A model generated the notes under the pieces. That model searched no databases, was not told the DNA's origin, and was given only the letters and a program-made list of their open reading frames with translations. The position numbers and the translations under genes are program-made. A DNA stretch of 32,019 nucleotides from Caldimonas tepidiphila (lineage in GTDB: Bacteria > Pseudomonadota > Gammaproteobacteria > Burkholderiales > Burkholderiaceae_C), in the NCBI RefSeq assembly GCF_003569765.1, contig NZ_QXMG01000068.1:1-32019 (forward strand), written 5' to 3'. Every line of letters begins with the position of its first letter. The first letter of the stretch is position 1. Positions 25,841 through 32,019 of the stretch are shown one piece after another.

Positions 25841-26028
25841 TGAACCGCCCCGGGTTTCGAGGAGGCTCAACACTCTGAGAGGATTGAGCCATGAGCAAGT
25901 CGAACAAGTTCTCGCCCGAGGTGCGTGAGCGCGCGGTGAGGATGGTGCAGGAGCACCGAGGGGAGTACCCGTCGCTGTGGGCGGCCATCGAGTCCATCGC
26001 GCCCACCTCAGAGGACGGCTGGGGCTGA
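25841..26028 (+). mobile_element. IS3-family element, left end with truncated orfA
   Basis: The terminal inverted repeat begins at 25841 (TGAACCGCCCCGGGTTTCGA). After 50 bases comes orfA at ATG 25891, behind GAGAGGA, encoding [20 protein letters not shown] and then [18 protein letters not shown], a typical IS3 orfA helix-turn-helix start. Similarity ends at about 26004, and unrelated codons lead to the stop at 26026-26028. The matching right end of the same type of element is at 31206, in the opposite orientation. Confidence 0.8.
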
Positions 26029-26351
26029 GAAGTGGCTCCCGTGTCCGGGGCTTGTTGATTCGGGAGCAGCGCAGCATCAGCAGCAGGCAAGGCGGAGCGA
26101 AGCTTCTCGATTTCCCCTTCGAGGCGGCCACCGCTGGACATCCAAATCGGGTTGTATTCGGGGCCGATATCACGCTGTCGTTGCTTGGGCAGCACGTGCT
26201 GAGCGAGGGCGAGTGCCTTGTTCTTTGTCAACTTGCTGCCGTTGCGCTCCGCAGCCAACATGAGCATGGCCACTTCGCGGATCAGCAGATCCATTTCTTC
26301 GGGGCTCCAGCGCAAACGCGGGGACTTGGTGGAATCCTGGGGTTTGGGCAT
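26005..26351 (-). pseudogene. Unknown accessory protein, C-terminus replaced by IS3 antisense DNA
   Basis: Read from ATG 26351, about 115 residues look like a genuine soluble protein: MPKPQDSTKSPRLRWSPEEM, DLLIREVAMLMLAAERNGSK, then a helical region and a Pro/Gln-rich tail. From about 26004 downward the frame continues to 25791 but is only the antisense of the IS3 fragment, so the original C-terminus is lost. The LRWSPEEMDLLIREV start faintly resembles a Myb/SANT-type helix, but I do not recognise the family. An AT-rich promoter-like stretch lies upstream (26352-26395). It may come from the plasmid or integrative element that also supplied the relaxase. Confidence 0.45.
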
Positions 26352-26446
26352 GTGGGATATCTTTAACTTAGGGCTGTACCGATACTGTATCCTAATCGGG
26401 TTGGGGCAAAGCCAGTGCCTATTCCATGCAATGGTGCGGTTAAAAG

Positions 26447-26475
26447 TTCCGCCTGTCCAAGGAGGTCAGGCGGAA
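26447..26475. repeat. Inverted repeat, 9-bp stem
   Basis: TTCCGCCTG (26447-26455) and CAGGCGGAA (26467-26475) are perfect complements around an 11-base loop. On the minus strand CTTTT follows, so a weak minus-strand terminator is possible. It could also be the end of a lost insertion element. Confidence 0.55.
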
Positions 26476-26494
26476 GCCTAGACCCGGGCTTACG

Positions 26495-26539
26495 CTTGGC
26501 GGCGGAGCTGGGTGCAGGCCAGTGAATGCACCCGCCAAG
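26495..26539. repeat. Compound inverted repeat, 6-bp plus 7-bp stems
   Basis: The outer arms are CTTGGC (26495-26500) and GCCAAG (26534-26539). The inner arms are GGGTGCA (26510-26516) and TGCACCC (26527-26533), with a 10-base loop and a one-sided 9-base bulge. No T-run follows, so it does not look like a simple terminator. A protein-binding or single-strand folding site is possible. Confidence 0.5.
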
Positions 26540-26831
26540 TAATTCAGCATACATGTGGACTTGATCCAATCCCCCGGTATCAGCCCCCTCAAAGGCCGCA
26601 ACCTTTCTCTGGCCCCCTCGGATTTCAGGTGAAGCAATTGTTTACTAGAGGGGAAAAGGGAAAGCCATGAGAGTGGTTATACTTTTTATTTTTCATGTAT
26701 GTTGATGCAAACATCTTATTTGCATATCGCAAAAAAATTTAGCGTTTATTTATCTCATCTACGCCCCTACCTTCATATGAACACCTCCTTACCATGTCGC
26801 TTTTTTTCAATAGCGGCAAAAGGAGATTTAC

Positions 26832-26966
26832 ATGGATATCGAAGATTTTCTAAAGCACAGAGGCATCTCCCCTGCTTCACTCCAGCTCGATCTGGGAAGG
26901 AAAGGCCTAGAGCGTGTTATGCACTTTCTCCCAAGGCCCAGAACGTCACGGCCTTGGGTAGCATGA
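26832..26966 (+). pseudogene. Short unknown gene, 5' part only, cut by IS5 remnant
   Basis: AAAAGGAG precedes ATG 26832 with good spacing. The product begins MDIEDFLKHRGISPASLQLD and continues LGRKGLERVMHFLPRP. From roughly 26920 the DNA belongs to an IS5-family remnant on the other strand, and the frame ends at 26964-26966, giving 44 residues. The good ribosome site and AT-rich upstream region suggest it was once a real gene. The family is not recognised. Confidence 0.4.
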
Positions 26967-27180
26967 GCATGGCGAAGACGACGAAATGCAGCGCTGCGAG
27001 CACCTAAGGCATGCGCTCGAAGTCGCGCGACAGGCGCCGGAATCGCGCCAGCCAAGCAAAGCTGCGCTCCACCACCCAGCGCCGCGGCAGCAGCGCGAAC
27101 CCCTTCTTCGCCTCGGGCAGCCTGACCACCTGCAACTCGATCCCCGACGCCTGGGCGTCCTCGCGGGCTTGCTCGCCGCG
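26920..27180 (-). mobile_element. IS5-family transposase, C-terminal remnant with internal stop
   Basis: On the minus strand the frame reads [46 protein letters not shown], then TAG at 27004-27006, then VLAALHFVVFAMLMLP. The [12 protein letters not shown] block is the conserved DDE-domain end of IS5-type transposases. The N-terminal part is absent, replaced by a tandem repeat block at 27181, and the internal stop makes the fragment inactive. Confidence 0.8.
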
Positions 27181-27386
27181 GCCGGACCCAAAAGGTGGGT
27201 CCATTGGAGAGTTGTGAAAATTTTCGGTCGAGCGAATCCCCGAAGTACCCCCTTTGGGGCCCCATGCAGGGATCCAGACCGCAGCCGGATCCAAAAGGTG
27301 GGTCCATCGGGGAGTTGTGAAAACTTTTCGGCCGATGGAGTCCCCGAAGTACCCACCTTTGGGGCCCCATGCTGGGATCCAGGCCG
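27181..27386. repeat. Two-unit tandem repeat of 103 bp with nested palindromes
   Basis: Unit 1 (27181-27283) and unit 2 (27284-27386) both begin GCCGGA, share CCAAAAGGTGGGTCCAT and GAGTTGTGAAAA, and end around GGGGCCCCATGC and GGGATCCAG. In unit 2, GGTGGGT (27297-27303) pairs with ACCCACC (27351-27357), and TCCATCGG (27303-27310) pairs with CCGATGGA (27332-27339), so each unit can fold into a long hairpin. The unit looks like a REP- or MITE-type element. Open frames through it are by-products. Confidence 0.75.
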
Positions 27387-27429
27387 CGGCCAGACCCTAA
27401 TGGTTGGCTAGGTCCGCCGCTGCCCCGGC

Positions 27430-27485
27430 AGCATCAACTACTGAAAGTGCTGAACCGGCTACGGCAGCGGTCAACAATGTCTATC
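27430..27485. repeat. 56-bp diverged repeat, copy 1
   Basis: Matches 29065-29120 at about 45 of 56 positions by eye, starting AGCAT and ending CAACAATGTCTATC. It has a nine-base internal period (CTGAAAGTG, CTGAACCGG, CTACGGCAG). If translated on the + strand it reads STTESAEPATAAVNNVY. It lies in a 170-base gap with no supported gene. Confidence 0.55.
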
Positions 27486-27555
27486 GTATGCGCTCAATAG
27501 ACCACGTCCTTGGGGACCGGCGCAGCTTGTGCTGTCTGCGCTGTAGAGGGGGCGG

Positions 27556-28079
27556 TCAGAGGGTGGCGGCGCCGATGCGCCAGGGCAGCAGTGCTTCGTA
27601 GTCGTCGGCGGTGGAGGCCTGGGGCAGCTCGGTCAGCTGAACCGCAGCGCTTGCGGCCAGCAGCACCCCAGCGCCGGGCGTTGGGGTGCGGAGTTCATTT
27701 TTCCCCCGCACCCGTTTGGGTGCTGGTGAGGTCGATGGCTCGGGCTTGCGCAGCGCGCCCTGCTGCGCCTCGTGCCACCAGCAAAACGAGAAGGCGCACC
27801 ACACCAGGGCCCAGTGTCGGCGGATGGCCCGATCGCTGCGCACCATGAAGTCCGCCCAGCCGAGCTCGTGCTTCACGCGCTTGTAGTGCTCTTCGATCCA
27901 GACCCTCAAGCCATAGAGCCACACCAGATGCGGCAGCGGCGCCTTGTCCAGCGGCAGGTTGGTGCTCAAGTACCAGGTCGAGAGCGGCGGCAGCGTGGCC
28001 GGATCGGTGGTGGCCACGATGGCGCGCAAGTAGCCCGGGCGCTGCCGGCGTCGCGCTGGCTCGTATCTTGAGCCAAGAT
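27556..28079 (-). mobile_element. IS701-like transposase, C-terminal fragment
   Basis: On the minus strand an open frame reaches its natural stop at 27556-27558. It contains RAIVATTDPATLPPLSTWYL, LYGLRVWIEEHYKRVKHELG and RSDRAIRRHWALVWCAFSFCWW, the C-terminal DDE block of IS701/IS4-type transposases with its conserved catalytic Glu in EEHYKRVK. The N-terminal two thirds is missing, and similarity ends at about 28079 where the HAD-type gene's DNA begins. It is inactive as it stands. Confidence 0.8.
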
Positions 28080-28134
28080 GCCGTCATGCTTCGGTTCCGA
28101 GCGAGGCATTTCGTTTCCGTATCCGACTAATACC

Positions 28135-28569
28135 ATGATTCTGTTCCTGGATTTCGACGGCGTCTTGCACAAGTACGGCTGCAAGCCAGCCGACCTTTTC
28201 GGCCGGCTGCCACTGCTTGAGGCTTGGCTCGGGCAGCAAGCAGACGTGAACGTGGTGGTGTCGTCGACGTGGCGTCTCACGAGGACGCTGGACGAGATAC
28301 GGAGCTTCTTCTCGCCGGCGATTCAGCCCCGGATCGTCGGCGTCACGCCGAGGATCAATGGCGCCTTGCCTGAACGCTTCCCGCGGGAGGCTGAGGTGGC
28401 CATGTGGTTGCGCGGCAGTGACCAGCCATGGCAGCCGTGGGTAGCGCTGGATGACCACGCCTGGCTATTCCGGCCGTTCAACGACCGCGTGGTGTTGTGC
28501 GATCCCTACGTCGGTTTAACCGAGGATGATCTGGTGAGGTTGTCAGCGGTTCTCGGTGGCCGAGCCTGA
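28135..28569 (+). CDS. HAD-fold hydrolase (HAD domain of Swiss Army Knife RNA-repair type)
   Basis: A 144-residue stand-alone HAD-like domain. Motif I is LDFDGVL with D6 and D8, motif II is VVSSTWR (S43/S44), and the acidic motif is VALDDH (D106, D107). This short cap-less version resembles the HAD domain found in Swiss Army Knife RNA-repair proteins and in many small stand-alone proteins. Phosphatase activity is likely, but the substrate is unknown. ATG 28135 is chosen because motif I normally begins at once; an in-frame ATG at 28078 would add 19 residues and lies at the junction with the IS701 fragment. The ribosome site is weak. The gene looks intact between mobile-element debris. Confidence 0.75.
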   Translation: MILFLDFDGVLHKYGCKPADLFGRLPLLEAWLGQQADVNVVVSSTWRLTRTLDEIRSFFSPAIQPRIVGVTPRINGALPERFPREAEVAMWLRGSDQPWQPWVALDDHAWLFRPFNDRVVLCDPYVGLTEDDLVRLSAVLGGRA

Positions 28570-28689
28570 AGTCCGGCGTCGCGGTGCCCAAAAGAACCCG
28601 TCATGCTGACGGTTCCAGAGGGTATCCGACCGATACAGTGGCCGGGGTCTGTTTGCGGACGCTGAGAGTGGGCTGGACCGGCCTCTGTT

Positions 28690-28740
28690 TAGCTATCTGG
28701 CGACAAATCCGGTCCCAACTTAGCTGCTGAGCGACAAATC
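28690..28740. repeat. Short direct repeats, 20 bp, 31-bp period
   Basis: TAGCTATCTGGCGACAAATC (28690-28709) and TAGCTGCTGAGCGACAAATC (28721-28740) agree at 15 of 20 positions. A third partial copy, TAGCTGATCAGCGA, starts at 28762. Such arrays occur at the ends of some insertion sequences such as the IS21 type, but no transposase of that kind is visible here. Confidence 0.45.
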
Positions 28741-29064
28741 AGCCGGCAGGCCTCCCTTCGTTAGCTGATCAGCGATGCTCTGCCGACGGACATCAAGCGC
28801 TAGTTGAGCATGCGATCTCGGATCGCGGCCTTGAGGTGCGAGTTGACTAGCCGCACTCAGCACCGACCGTCCAGGGCAAATGCCCCTCGGTGGCTTGCCA
28901 CATGAGGCAGCTGAGCTTCATTTTTAATTAGGAGCGCTTTTGAATTGCACTTGGGTGTGCTACGTAACAGCACAACAGCCCACAAAGAACTATTGGATGG
29001 CCAACATGGCACATTGGTTGACCAAGTTAGCGTGCTCAAAGGTTAGAAATAATCATTGGGTGGC

Positions 29065-29120
29065 AGCATTGGCCGCTGAAAGTGCGGAATCGGCCACGGC
29101 AAAGGCCAACAATGTCTATC
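29065..29120. repeat. 56-bp diverged repeat, copy 2
   Basis: Partner of 27430-27485. It has the same nine-base internal period (CTGAAAGTG, CGGAATCGG, CCACGGCAA) and ends CCAACAATGTCTATC. The + strand reading is AAESAESATAKANNVYPLAS followed by a stop at 29141-29143. Several differences from copy 1 fall at third positions of this frame, which hints that it may once have been coding. Confidence 0.55.
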
Positions 29121-29421
29121 CACTGGCCAGCATTGGCAAATAGTCGGCAGTTTTAGCCGTTTTTGCGACCTTGCTGCTTGGCTGTGAGGCGGGCAGGACT
29201 GTCCAGATACAGAGTGGCGTCGAGCATTTCGATTTGTGAGCCGATCCGTCGAGTTTTTGCGCTGATACGTACAACTTTGAGGCCAACGCGTTAAATTTGC
29301 ACATCAGTTCGTTGTGATTGAAAATTCAATTGAAAAGCAGTGCTGTCTTTGCTCCATGCCCGCCAATTCGGCACCAGCTGCCGCCGCCGAGCTTCTCCCG
29401 TGCAACCGGGCGCCAAAGGTG

Positions 29422-29445
29422 AAAAAAACAGGAGGCTACCCTCCT
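29422..29445 (-). terminator. Rho-independent terminator, minus strand
   Basis: On the minus strand AGGAGG (29445-29440), a 4-base loop, then CCTCCT (29435-29430), followed after one base by seven T residues (29428-29422). The loop contains the TAG stop codon of the small minus-strand gene ending at 29436, so it appears to be that gene's terminator. Confidence 0.65.
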
Positions 29446-29630
29446 TGGTCGTCGGCGTGATGTATCTCGAAGGCCTCTGAAATAACCCCTGCGGCCAGGT
29501 ACTTCCTCTGTATCACCCGGCGGCACCGGCACATGAGGTTACTGCCTAGAAATGAAGCCCCGTTCACGTAGGTCTCTTTTTCTAGGGCAACGGATCCCTC
29601 CAGCCGCCAAAATACATCCCACATCGTCAT
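29436..29630 (-). CDS. Small hypothetical protein
   Basis: A 64-residue frame from ATG 29630: MTMWDVFWRLEGSVALEKET, then YVNGASFLGSNLMCRCRRVI, then QRKYLAAGVISEAFEIHHAD. The composition looks protein-like, and a rho-independent terminator sits exactly on the stop codon, which is the main support. No ribosome site is clear. A TATACGAT-like promoter element lies just upstream on the minus strand (about 29643-29650). It is divergent from the relaxase gene, so an accessory mobilisation or regulatory role is conceivable, but the family is not recognised. Confidence 0.4.
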   Translation of the reverse strand: MTMWDVFWRLEGSVALEKETYVNGASFLGSNLMCRCRRVIQRKYLAAGVISEAFEIHHADDQGG

Positions 29631-29769
29631 CGATATCTGCTATCGTATATGTAGTCATCGCGGACGGAGTGTCTCGGGAGTATCTTCGAGCGCGAAGGGC
29701 TCACCACCGGGGGGGTAGGTGCATCGATATCGCAGGGCCATCGAAAACGGAGGCCCATCGTGGACGGAG
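29628..29769. promoter_or_regulatory. Repeat-rich region upstream of the relaxase gene, candidate oriT or control region
   Basis: Direct repeats: CATCGATATC at 29628-29637 and 29722-29731, and CATCG(C/T)GGACGGAG at 29656-29669 and 29756-29769, the latter exactly 100 bases apart. Further CATCG units continue into the relaxase gene. Relaxase genes often lie beside their nick site, so an oriT is possible. No nic sequence of a known type was recognised. Confidence 0.35.
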
Positions 29770-30962
29770 GCATGACATCGGGGACGAAGATCCCATCGGA
29801 AGCTAAGGCTCTCATCGGCAGCGCAGCAGCGGCGGGAGTTGCCCTGGCAACGACCTCTTCGCCAACGGAGGGGGGCTCGTCATCGAAGGGGGGTGGTTCG
29901 CCATCGGGGAGTTCGGTGGGCTCGGGGCAGTTCGTGCACGAGGAGTGCTATGCGCGCCGCGGCAGCCGCAATGCGCGCGGCCGCAAGCCCAGCGCCCGCG
30001 ACATCATCGGCGAGCTCCTGCGCCTGGGGCCGCGATACGTGCAGCATCTGGTGGACCAGGGCATCGAGCCCCAGCCGCCGAGGCACCTGCATGGCGTGCA
30101 CCCCGGGGATCTCATCGCATGGTGGGAGGAGCTCGAGCGGCAGGCCCGGGAGGTGGTCGAGGAGCGGGTGTACGGCGACGAGGTGCGGCTGTATCGCCAG
30201 CGTGAAACCACGACGATTTTGGGCGTGGCGGTGGCCAGCTACCCGGGTCCGCCCTCCGAGCAGGATCCGCTGTACGTGCGCTGGCGCGAGCTGACTGTGG
30301 CCTGGGCCGCGGAGCACTACGGCGAGCGGCTCGCCGGCGTGTACGAGCACACCGACGAGCGCCACGGGCACCTCCACGTGGTTTTTGCGGACCAGGGGCG
30401 GCAGGTCAAGCACAGCCTAGCGGGGCATGGCGCCGCGTTGAGGGCGCTGCAAAATGGCTCAGTCAAGGCCGACGCCAAGCTGCGGCTCATTGAGGCGAAT
30501 AAGGCGCTGCAGGACGAGTACCACGAGGCCGTGGGGCGCCATGTGGGTCTGGGGCGCGTGGGGCCGGCGCCAAGTCAGCGCCGCAGCCGCTCGGTACAGC
30601 TGCGCCAGCGCCTCAAGGCCGAGCTTGAGCAAACAGCCGGCAGCCTCAATGCCATGCAGGAGGCCATGCGCCGCGCGATCGAGGCCGTCGACGAGCGGGA
30701 GCGCCGCGCGCAGCAAGCCGAGGCCCGAGCGGAAAGCGCAGAGACACGGGCGCAGCAGGCCGAGGAGCGGGCCAGGGCCGCGGAAGCGCGCGCGGAGGTG
30801 GCTCACGCGGCAGCCAAGCGCTGGCGCATGGCCATGGAGTGGACTAGCCAGCAGATTGCCGAGATGCGTAGCGCATCCAAAGAAGTCTTGGATCCAGCTG
30901 CGCACGAGCTGCTGTTTGCGCGCTTCAGCCCGACGCCTGCTAAGTCCGAGCCCAAGAATTGA
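29760..30962 (+). CDS. MobV-like relaxase / mobilisation protein
   Basis: A 400-residue protein. The central domain contains YEHTDERHGHLHVVFAD, which fits the His-x-Asp...His-x-His metal motif of MobV/Pre relaxases. The helix WRELTVAWAAEHYGE before it and the EYHEAVGRHVGLGRVG segment after it have the same layout as Mob/Pre proteins. The usual N-terminal Asn/Arg motif is not obvious, so it is a divergent member. Residues about 285-365 form a long Ala/Glu/Arg coiled coil. The start is GTG 29760, with GGAGG at 29749-29753 (6-base spacing); the ATG at 29772 has its purine site too close. A terminator follows at 31009. It would nick DNA at an oriT for transfer. No replication or coupling gene is seen. 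Confidence 0.65.
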   Translation: MDGGMTSGTKIPSEAKALIGSAAAAGVALATTSSPTEGGSSSKGGGSPSGSSVGSGQFVHEECYARRGSRNARGRKPSARDIIGELLRLGPRYVQHLVDQGIEPQPPRHLHGVHPGDLIAWWEELERQAREVVEERVYGDEVRLYRQRETTTILGVAVASYPGPPSEQDPLYVRWRELTVAWAAEHYGERLAGVYEHTDERHGHLHVVFADQGRQVKHSLAGHGAALRALQNGSVKADAKLRLIEANKALQDEYHEAVGRHVGLGRVGPAPSQRRSRSVQLRQRLKAELEQTAGSLNAMQEAMRRAIEAVDERERRAQQAEARAESAETRAQQAEERARAAEARAEVAHAAAKRWRMAMEWTSQQIAEMRSASKEVLDPAAHELLFARFSPTPAKSEPKN

Positions 30963-31008
30963 ACCGCGCATGTTCAGGGTGCTGGGTCATGGCGCCTGAC
31001 TTTTCCAC

Positions 31009-31030
31009 TTTTTCGCATCGTTGCGAAAAA
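31009..31030. terminator. Bidirectional rho-independent terminator after the relaxase gene
   Basis: TTTTTCGCA (31009-31017) and TGCGAAAAA (31022-31030) form a perfect 9-bp stem with a TCGT loop. Outer arms CCTGA (30996-31000) and TCAGG (31031-31035) extend it. It lies 46 bases after the relaxase stop. Bases 30963-31205 otherwise hold no supported gene. Confidence 0.7.
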
Positions 31031-31205
31031 TCAGGAAAAACCTTAAAAATCAATGATGCGGGCGTCGCGCAGCAGTTCGGGCATCGCTACCGCGTTGGCG
31101 ATAGCCGTGAGCTTGAAGATCTCGATGGCATTGCTCACCAGATTGGGGGCGTGAGGCGGAACGCTTGCGGCAGCAGCACGTGCCGTAGCGCCTGCATGCG
31201 CGTCA

Positions 31206-31412
31206 TGAACCACCCCGGAAATTTCCGAGGCTCATTGGCTTGAGTCAGGCCGACATGGCTCATTCGACAAGTTAACGATAGTAGTGAGCTTTGGCCTCGG
31301 CGGGCGGAATGTGGCCGATGGGCTCAAGCAGCCGGTCGTGGTTGAACCAAGCGACCTGTTGCAGCGTGGCCAACTCGACCGCATCCCGGGTCTTCAACGA
31401 AGGTTGGCGGTC
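31206..31412 (-). mobile_element. IS3-family element, right end with orfB C-terminal remnant
   Basis: The terminal inverted repeat begins at 31206 (TGAACCACCCCGGAAATTTC) and matches the left end at 25841 in TGAACC-CCCCGG and GAGGCTC. Reading the minus strand inward from the body of the element gives SLKTRDAVELATLQQVAWFN, HDRLLEPIGHIPPAEAKAHY and YR, then TAA where IS3 proteins usually have a Gln before LVE. This is the standard orfB C-terminus. The fragment joins IS30 DNA at about 31412. Confidence 0.8.
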
Positions 31413-31974
31413 CCCAGTGGCCGGGCATCACGCGGTCCTCGACCTCAGGCGGGCGCACATGGATGCTGGGCATCTCGGGCAGCAGCCCGCGGCGGTCCTG
31501 GCCGCCCAGGCGGGGGCGGCGAGTGCTCTTGCATTGGCGAAGGCAGGCGATGAGCTGGCGGCGCAACTCGCCGCTGGCGTGCGCGTAGATCGCGGTGTAG
31601 ATGGTCTCGTGCGAGGCCTGCATCGAAGAGTCGTCGGGGAACATGCGCCGCAGTGGGGCCACGATCTGTTGCGGCGACCAGCGCCACGCCAGGCAGGTCG
31701 AGATGACGATCCACAGCTTGCCCAAGGGGTGCAGCTTCGGCCAGGGCCGGGCCGCCGTACGACGCGCGTGGGCCGCCCGCTGGGCCGGTGTAGAGGCGTA
31801 GCCGCGATCGGGCAGTGCATTGCGCCGCAGCTCCCGGCTGACCGAACTGGGCGAGCGCCCGAGAGTGCGGGCAATGGAGCGCACTCCATGTCCCTGCTGC
31901 TTCAGGCTTGCGATCGTGACCCGTTCCTCGGGCTGAAGTTGCTGGTATGCCGTTGTCGTCACCTGATTAGTCAT
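31413..31974 (-). pseudogene. IS30-family transposase, truncated at its C-terminus
   Basis: From ATG 31974 the frame gives a typical IS30 start (LQPEERVTIASLKQQGHGVR, SIARTLGRSPSSVSRELRRN), then WRWSPQQIVAPLRRMFPDDS and SHETIYTAIYA, up to EDRVMPGHW, where the DDE catalytic core should begin. At this point the DNA switches to the IS3 right end. The open frame continues to 31324, but those last residues are out of frame with IS3 orfB and meaningless. The transposase therefore lacks its catalytic core. The 5' side of the element continues to the window edge. Confidence 0.82.
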
Positions 31975-32019
31975 GATCCTCAGCCACGCTCCGGATATGA
32001 CGCTCGCGCATAGGCGAGT

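Larger units (their letters stand above)
26352..26831. other. Non-coding, hairpin-rich then AT-rich stretch
   Basis: No gene is supported. The first half contains two strong inverted repeats, described separately. The second half (about 26635-26831) is much richer in A and T than the rest of the window, with poly-A and poly-T runs, consistent with foreign DNA or a regulatory region for the short gene at 26832. Confidence 0.5.
28570..29421. other. Long stretch without a supported gene
   Basis: No frame resembles a known protein. It contains direct repeats at 28690-28740, AT-rich DNA around 28915-29060, the second 56-bp repeat copy at 29065-29120, and a 9-base-period stretch at about 29144-29168. 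A 67-codon frame at 28940-29143 spans the repeat copy but has no ribosome site or family resemblance. Probably decayed mobile DNA. Confidence 0.5.

Noticed and set aside
25612-25878. Possible 88-codon gene after dmpI
   Set aside because: No ribosome site or family resemblance, and it runs into the IS3 terminal repeat.
26828-27370. Minus-strand open frame of 180 codons across the tandem repeat and IS5 remnant
   Set aside because: The frame exists only because the repeat unit lacks stops in it. It joins repeat DNA to an out-of-frame part of a transposase.
27181-27386. Possible CRISPR array
   Set aside because: Only two long units directly abutting, with no spacers and no cas genes; a tandem palindromic repeat explains it.
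30959-31243. Possible 94-codon gene after the relaxase
   Set aside because: It starts on the relaxase stop and runs through a strong terminator and the IS3 terminal repeat, with no protein resemblance.

Overview
The window is high-GC DNA typical of an aromatic-degrading betaproteobacterium. The closest impression is Rhodocyclales/Zoogloeaceae (Thauera, Azoarcus, Aromatoleum) or a Comamonas-like Burkholderiales. This rests on the mix of box (aerobic benzoyl-CoA epoxidation) genes and a Dmp-type phenol/meta-cleavage operon. The genus is an inference from gene content only.

Region 1 (1-6905) is a benzoate box cluster on the + strand. It holds the 3' part of boxC, boxB with an apparent small deletion near its 5' end, and boxA. 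After a terminator-like hairpin come three translationally coupled beta-oxidation genes (enoyl-CoA hydratase, a two-domain 3-hydroxyacyl-CoA dehydrogenase, a second hydratase-fold protein). The next gene, a MaoC-like dehydratase, is cut off after about 26 codons by an IS66 transposase remnant (about 6882-7320).

Region 2 (7345-25590) is a phenol catabolic unit. Two regulators on the - strand, a DmpR/XylR-type sigma-54 activator and a GntR-type protein, face away from a long + strand operon. The order is phenol hydroxylase K-L-M-N-O-P, ferredoxin Q, catechol 2,3-dioxygenase B, a GlcG/DUF336 protein, hydrolase D, semialdehyde dehydrogenase C, hydratase E, decarboxylase H, acetaldehyde dehydrogenase F, aldolase G, then an arylsulfatase plus formylglycine-generating-enzyme-like pair, and finally tautomerase I. 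Phenol would go to catechol, 2-hydroxymuconic semialdehyde, and then pyruvate and acetyl-CoA. The sulfatase/FGE pair sits between dmpG and dmpI with overlapping start and stop codons. That suggests an arylsulfate-to-phenol entry step built into the operon, and it is the most novel item here.

Region 3 (about 25600-32019) is a graveyard of mobile DNA. It contains the two ends of an IS3-family element in inverted orientation, truncated host or plasmid genes, IS5, IS701 and IS30 remnants, and a two-unit 103-bp tandem repeat. It also has a diverged 56-bp repeat pair, an orphan HAD-fold gene, a MobV-like relaxase gene with its terminator, and several hairpins. No replication gene, tRNA, rRNA or CRISPR array was recognised.
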